The notes under the pieces: model-generated
Database searches by the model: none
What the model was told of the DNA's origin: nothing
The model's input: only the letters and a program-made list of their open reading frames with translations
Shown: positions 59,752 to 64,000 of the stretch, piece after piece
Position numbering within the stretch: the first letter of the stretch is position 1
Layout of the letters: each line of letters starts with the position of its first letter
Assembly (NCBI RefSeq): GCF_020283565.1
Contig: NC_060060.1
Coordinates: forward strand, 18,476,001-18,540,000
Direction: 5' to 3'
DNA length: 64,000 bases
Source: Trifolium pratense
Lineage: Eukaryota; Streptophyta; Magnoliopsida; Fabales; Fabaceae
Program-made: the position numbers and the translations under genes

Positions 59752-60323
59752 TCTTGAAGCTTATTGGCGGTCAAAGCCGCCACAAAGCCCAAGGACACAG
59801 CCAACGGTCTTTTTTTTAAAAAATCCCAACAATTTTGCGGCGGCCCAGACCGATAGTAATGGCTGGGCAAATTTCAAGGAGATTATTGGCGGTCAAAGCC
59901 GCCACAAAGCCTAAGGACGACAGGCCAACGACTATTTTTTTTAAATTCCCAACATGTTTGCGGCGGCCAAGGCCGACAGTACTGGCTGGGCGATTTTCAA
60001 GGCGTGTACAACTGTTTTTTTTTTAATTCTTGCATAGGTAGTGGCAGCCTGGACCGCCGGTAATTGAAAAGACAATTACAGACGGCCAGGACCGCCAGTA
60101 AATGTCTCGTCCGCACACTTTTATGGCGGCATGGACCGCCACTAATAGAAAACCCAGTTTCTGGCGGCCAGGTCCGCCAGTAAGTTTAAATTTTGCTGTT
60201 TAAATAATATTTGTTTAGTTTTTGGCGTTTTTTATACTTATTGGGGGCTTAGGCCGCCAGTAAGCTAAAGAGGGCCAAAACCGCCAGTAACTTTCGCCGG
60301 TAAATGAATGTTTTCTTGTAGTG
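59752..60323. mobile_element. CACTA (En/Spm-like) element end
   Basis: The right terminus reads, on the minus strand, CACTACAAGAAAACATTCAT, a CACTA terminal repeat. Inward of it are about a dozen subterminal GGCGGTC/GGCCGCCAGTAA motifs in both orientations. The other end and any transposase are absent; the gypsy LTR abuts or interrupts it at about 59746. Confidence 0.88.
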
Positions 60324-61044
60324 TGTTTTCTCTCATTTTTCTTAATTTAAGCGTTGATAAATTACAAAAAATAAAAAGGAGAGAAAATCAACCATTAAAT
60401 TAAGTAAAAGAAGAGAAAACATGTGGGAAAATTGGAGAGCATCCAAATCCCTATTTTACTCAAACCAGTTTTGTTTCTTTTTTTCTTTTTTTACAAGCAA
60501 CTGGTTTTGTTTCTTAATTTAACTTTCAAAACTTAATAACTTATAACCGCGACCCCTAATATTTTTTTTTTTTGGTTACAGACCCCTAAAAATTTTAAAT
60601 GACCACTAAATGTAATGTATAAGTCAGATCACAAAACTATTGGATCCACAAAATAATAAAATACTGATGCATATGCACGAGTCGTTAGGTGTTGGTTATT
60701 ATATTAAGTTTATATAAAAATCTTTAAATGGTTTTTAATAAATATTATCAAAATTTAAGCAAAACTATTGAATCATAGTAGTATATTCCTTTGCAGTTTG
60801 CACAATACAATTTTTTATTTTTAACTTAAATAATTAAATATTCATTTGAATTGATACAATATATCGATATAATACAAATTTAAAGTATACATAAGCCTAC
60901 ACATATAATTATTATTCAAGTGACCATAATACTAATGCCTCTGGGTCTATAACGTGACGAAGTCTTGTCTGAATCAAATGGACACTGCATTAAAACAAAA
61001 AATCAAAACAAACAATGTCACGCTATGATGATTTACCTCATATC
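60324..61044. other. Spacer; part of the third NAT11 duplicate
   Basis: No gene. 60710-60792 matches 22018-22088. The rest is AT-rich. Confidence 0.5.
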
Positions 61045-61413
61045 TTATGATTTCTCATTTATCAGATACTCAGGCTTGACATTTCTATTTCCCAAACACT
61101 TAAACCAACAACAACACCATGCATCCCTGTTCCGTCTCATCCTTCGCCCCGAAACATGATCTATCTCTATCTCTGGAGAAGATGAAGACCCTCTTCCTCT
61201 CTCTTGAAAAAGTTCAAACTTTTCACTTCCACTTGACCCTGCTTCTCCCGAGTAATCACAAACAAAACCGGTTTTCTCCGCCCATGAACCCAAGTTTCTT
61301 GGATTGTGATCACTTTTTGAAACAAAAACCTTTTTGTTCAATGATTCTGAGTTCGACCCTGTTTCCATTGTCACCTTTTTTGAACAAAATGTTAGTGATA
61401 GAATCAAGCGCAT
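61045..61413 (-). pseudogene. NAT11 remnant 3b: exon 1 joined to the end of exon 10
   Basis: A 122-codon frame on the minus strand. From METGSNSESLNKKV (ATG at 61368) it follows NAT11 exon 1 through NPRNLGSWAEKTGFVCDYSG and ..GRGSSSSPEIEID. It then passes through a short junction into WCCCWFKCLG, the C-terminus of exon 10, and reads on past the lost stop. All membrane segments and introns are deleted, so it cannot be a transporter. The intact gene codes 728 aa. Confidence 0.88.
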
Positions 61414-61850
61414 TTATATTTTGGAAAGAATAAAGATGACAATTTTATTACAAAGAGTAGTAGCTACAATGAGTGTTGAAAGAGTGAATACATGCATAAG
61501 TGATGGTGATTGGTGAAGGAGGTGGGAGTGGAGTTACCAAAATGACCCTGGAGTGTGGCTGTTGGTTGGTTGCATTGATATATGTATGAAAATTCAAGCT
61601 TCTCTTGTTGCCTCATCACTTTCTCCATTCTCTGTTTTTTAATTTATCTATTTACTTTAATGTGTGTTGTGTTAAACTTTTTTGTTTATTTTATTCTGTT
61701 GAGATGACTTTTCAGTAATAATAACTTTTCTTTTTCTTTCTCTTTAGCTTCAAGCTCTCAACTATCTTTTGGCCGTGACGAAATGCTAACTCACCCGGTA
61801 AAAATTTATTTCCATAAAACATATGTCAATTTTTATAAGGTGAAGTGATA
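61414..61850 (-). promoter_or_regulatory. 5' flank of NAT11 remnant 3
   Basis: Strongly similar to 23150-23560 and less so to 17972-18235. It presumably once held the promoter of a NAT11 paralogue. Confidence 0.5.
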
Positions 61851-61877
61851 ATTTTCGTTGAAGGACAATATTAAAAG

Positions 61878-61973
61878 TGTTAGAATCAAAATACACAAAT
61901 AGTAGGAAAAGAGAAAGACGGCTAGAGTTTCAATAGAATACTAATAACTTAACATTACAAAAGAGTTACTAGA

Positions 61974-62045
<72 letters not shown>

Positions 62046-62101
62046 AATGGACTCTAAACTAACAAGCCCAATAACATAACCTATTATTTTATTATCTAAC
62101 A
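61878..62101. mobile_element. Solo LTR, 224 bp
   Basis: Starts TGTTAGA and ends TCTAACA. The 5-bp duplication AAAAG is exact at 61873-61877 and 62102-62106. A TA microsatellite of about 66 bp (61976-62042) lies inside it. No primer site or internal sequence follows, as expected after LTR-LTR recombination. Confidence 0.87.
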
Positions 62102-62129
62102 AAAAGAAAGGTGGATGATAGGTATAACT

Positions 62130-62700
62130 CTTTGTTTTGAAAAGATCGGTGGTTGGAAGGAGAGCCGGTTTGTGTTAGCTTTTTGAGTTATCAGTGAATA
62201 ATAATGTTTCGCTGGCTGAAATGTGCAGGTTGGACTAGGTGTTGAGGGAGGAGAGTGCGGAGACATCTACTTTTTTACTTTAAAAGAGGAGTTGTGATGG
62301 AGTGTTGTTTTGTGTTGAAAAATTCTTTTTTGTAGGTGAATATCTGCGATAATTGGTTGTGGAGTATTGATCCTGATGAAGGTTACACAAAGAAGGGAGT
62401 TTATCATTTCCTAACTCATGTCACTTAGTTAGAATATTGCTACATAAGGAGTTCATTTGGAGGTTTCATTTTTTACGTTGATATTGTTCGATTACATGTT
62501 TGCCAACAAAAGATAATTTAGGTCGATGCGGCTTGTTACATATCGATTCTTTGATGTGCTTAGGCAGTTGTGGAATAAATGAAACGTCTAATCATTTATT
62601 TTTTTTTACTGTGATTTTTTTACATCTCTTTAGAGAAATGTTTTGAAGTGGTTAAGTGTTACTAGTATGTTTTCGAATGTTGCTCAATCGCATTCTACAA
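62130..62700 (+). pseudogene. Decayed LINE ORF2 C-terminal region (zf-RVT)
   Basis: Across stops and frameshifts the plus strand recalls the end of plant LINE reverse transcriptases. A RWLEGEPVCVSF-like segment (about 62150), NWLWSIDPDEGYTKKGVYHF (about 62352-62411) and a RCGLLHIDSLMCLGSCGINE-like zinc-finger region (about 62527-62586) lie in the right order. No complete frame remains. Confidence 0.7.
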
Positions 62701-62980
62701 TAATGGGACATTTATTTATACTCATAAGCTATAATCAATTAATGGAAGCTATAGTAGACACATGGTTTAAACCTGTACTAATAATAAGTAAAGGAGAACA
62801 CATTAGCAAAGTTGAACTTAAAACTGATGGCATAAAAAATGAGCAATCAATGAATATCATTGAACAATATCTTAGGAGACTCCAAGGTGTTGAAACCATA
62901 GAGACATGTCAAGACATTAATAACTTGTCTTAAGAAAGCTGGACACAATTTGAATCCAAAAATTTGTATATCTTCTGTTT
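62701..62980 (+). other. Open frame of unknown origin after the LINE debris
   Basis: The frame 62643-62933 starts in LINE-like sequence and continues for about 75 codons with no known similarity. No start context or splice support is seen; probably chance. Confidence 0.3.
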
Positions 62981-63083
62981 GCATTGAGTCATAAAAGTGG
63001 AGAGTTGGAGAGGTTGCTTCTTCTACTTAGGATGCATTGAGTCATAAAAGTGGAGAGTTGGAGAGGTTGCTTCTTCTACTTAA
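62981..63083. repeat. Tandem duplication of 50-53 bp
   Basis: GCATTGAGTCATAAAAGTGG and the following 30 bases are repeated exactly at 62981 and 63034, indicating a recent duplication. Confidence 0.93.
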
Positions 63084-64000
63084 AGGATTTTGATGATCTA
63101 GACAATTGGGCTGACGGTTGCTGCAGCGTTATCATGTACCGTGTTCAGAACAATCATTTAACGTTTGATTTCTATTTTTCTGATAGAAACTTGTGCCAAT
63201 AGGATAAATAAACAAATTACAACTGTTTATTATTGAATATTCTCACAGGAATGCACACAGAACACAGTCAGTTATGGTTCCCACAAGGCAGAAACTGAGG
63301 CAGTTTCTATTTCTGTTTCTATTCGTTGAATAATATTTCTTTATGAGAGGTTCCTCATATCTAATTCGTTCTGATAAATCCGTTATTACACACTAAAAGT
63401 GACTCAATTTAATGGTTCTAAGCTTCGGAATAAATGGTAAATTGCATTGAAAATAGAAGAGAGTTTGTGTCACAATAAAAGAGGTTTTGTTGATGTATTG
63501 AGACTTTGACATTGAGCAACATGTATGTTATCATCAAGTGGCTTTCAAAAGGCTACTTGGTGACCATTTGTCTTGCTGCTACATGCGTTTCACGTGAGCA
63601 AATATTAAGTGCCACACAGCTGCTTGTTTCTTGCCCTGATATGCTCCTGCTTCTTGCGCAAAACGTGACGAGCCTGCGCATAGCGCAATTTATATTCATT
63701 TTGCCAAGTGGGTTACTGTCCATTGCGTTAAACGCAAGACTTGCTGCGTTAAACGCAGCTGCTGCCCTGTTTCTACTATATAAGCAAATTCAACTTAGTT
63801 TTGAAGAGGACGAAATTTTGGATCAAAGCGAGTCTTTGGAGCTGAGTTCAAGCAACAAGAAGGTGAATCCAAGCAAGGAATCAAGTGTGGAAACACATCC
63901 AATTCCTCTTGTCATGAAGATTTCAATTCTTTTCATCCATGTAATTTCTTCTTTCACTATGTTTGGCTAAATTCTTAAATTGGATTTTTAGGGGATTTTC
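63084..64000. other. Unassigned sequence, possibly the LTR/leader of an element running off the window
   Basis: The 154-codon frame 63506-63970 (plus) has no recognised domain, although part is hydrophobic. Its DNA contains repeated GCGTTAAACGCA-type palindromes (63724-63757) and an ACTATATAAG motif (63776-63785) followed by a leader-like stretch, which suggests an LTR promoter rather than a gene. No partner LTR lies in the window. Confidence 0.35.

Overview
The window is plant nuclear DNA: very AT-rich, introns with GT..AG borders, low gene density, and transposons nested inside each other. Protein matches (a NAT11-type nucleobase transporter, UNC-13/DUF810 and UGT709-like fragments) and the retroelement families look most like a cool-season legume (Medicago/Trifolium/Pisum group). 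That assignment is inference; no organelle or bacterial features are seen.

Only two host genes look intact, both on the minus strand. One is a 10-exon NAT11-like transporter gene (12961-17971) whose exons join in phase to give 728 aa. The other is a 4-exon gene (26364-28867) giving a 631-aa protein with two related domains, probably DUF6598-like, joined by an acidic linker. Broken host-gene pieces are: three NAT11 remnants (about 23103-23560, 57655-57857, 61045-61850), two exons of an UNC-13 homologue (24553-25177), the N-terminal part of a UGT (38755-39125), a U-box fragment (39534-39626), and LINE-type RNase H or zinc-finger fragments near 23680, 26200, 36240 and 62150.

Layout. 1-1003: minus-strand Copia cut by the window edge. 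1592-6602: complete but mutated Copia (TSD ACCTC). 7463-12347: young Copia with identical LTRs and one open 1430-aa Gag-Pol (TSD GTCAC). 12961-18230: NAT11 gene, with a TRIM in intron 1. 19165-20449: Helitron-like element. 22018-23560: second NAT11 remnant carrying a fold-back element. 24553-30550: UNC-13 fragment, the two-domain gene, a hAT-like MITE and a GAA repeat. 31079-37493: Mutator-like element (MULE) holding a Helitron, a second MULE, MITEs and an RNase H fragment. 39629-57857: a diverged duplicate of the flank and last exon of NAT11, blown apart by a hAT MITE, a TIR element containing a Copia, and a 9.7-kb MULE containing a non-autonomous LTR element with a 69-bp satellite. 57858-60323: truncated Athila/Cyclops-like gypsy element and a CACTA end. 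61045-61850: third NAT11 remnant. 61878-62101: solo LTR. 62130-63970: LINE debris and unassigned sequence.

Because the NAT11 flank exists twice, each copy serves as the empty site for insertions in the other. This gives unusually firm boundaries for several elements. The most notable observations are an open reading frame fusing a gypsy Gag to the NAT11 C-terminus, a Copia copy with dead coding sequence but identical LTRs (mobilised in trans), and long-arm MULE and satellite structures. No CRISPR array, tRNA or rRNA gene was found.
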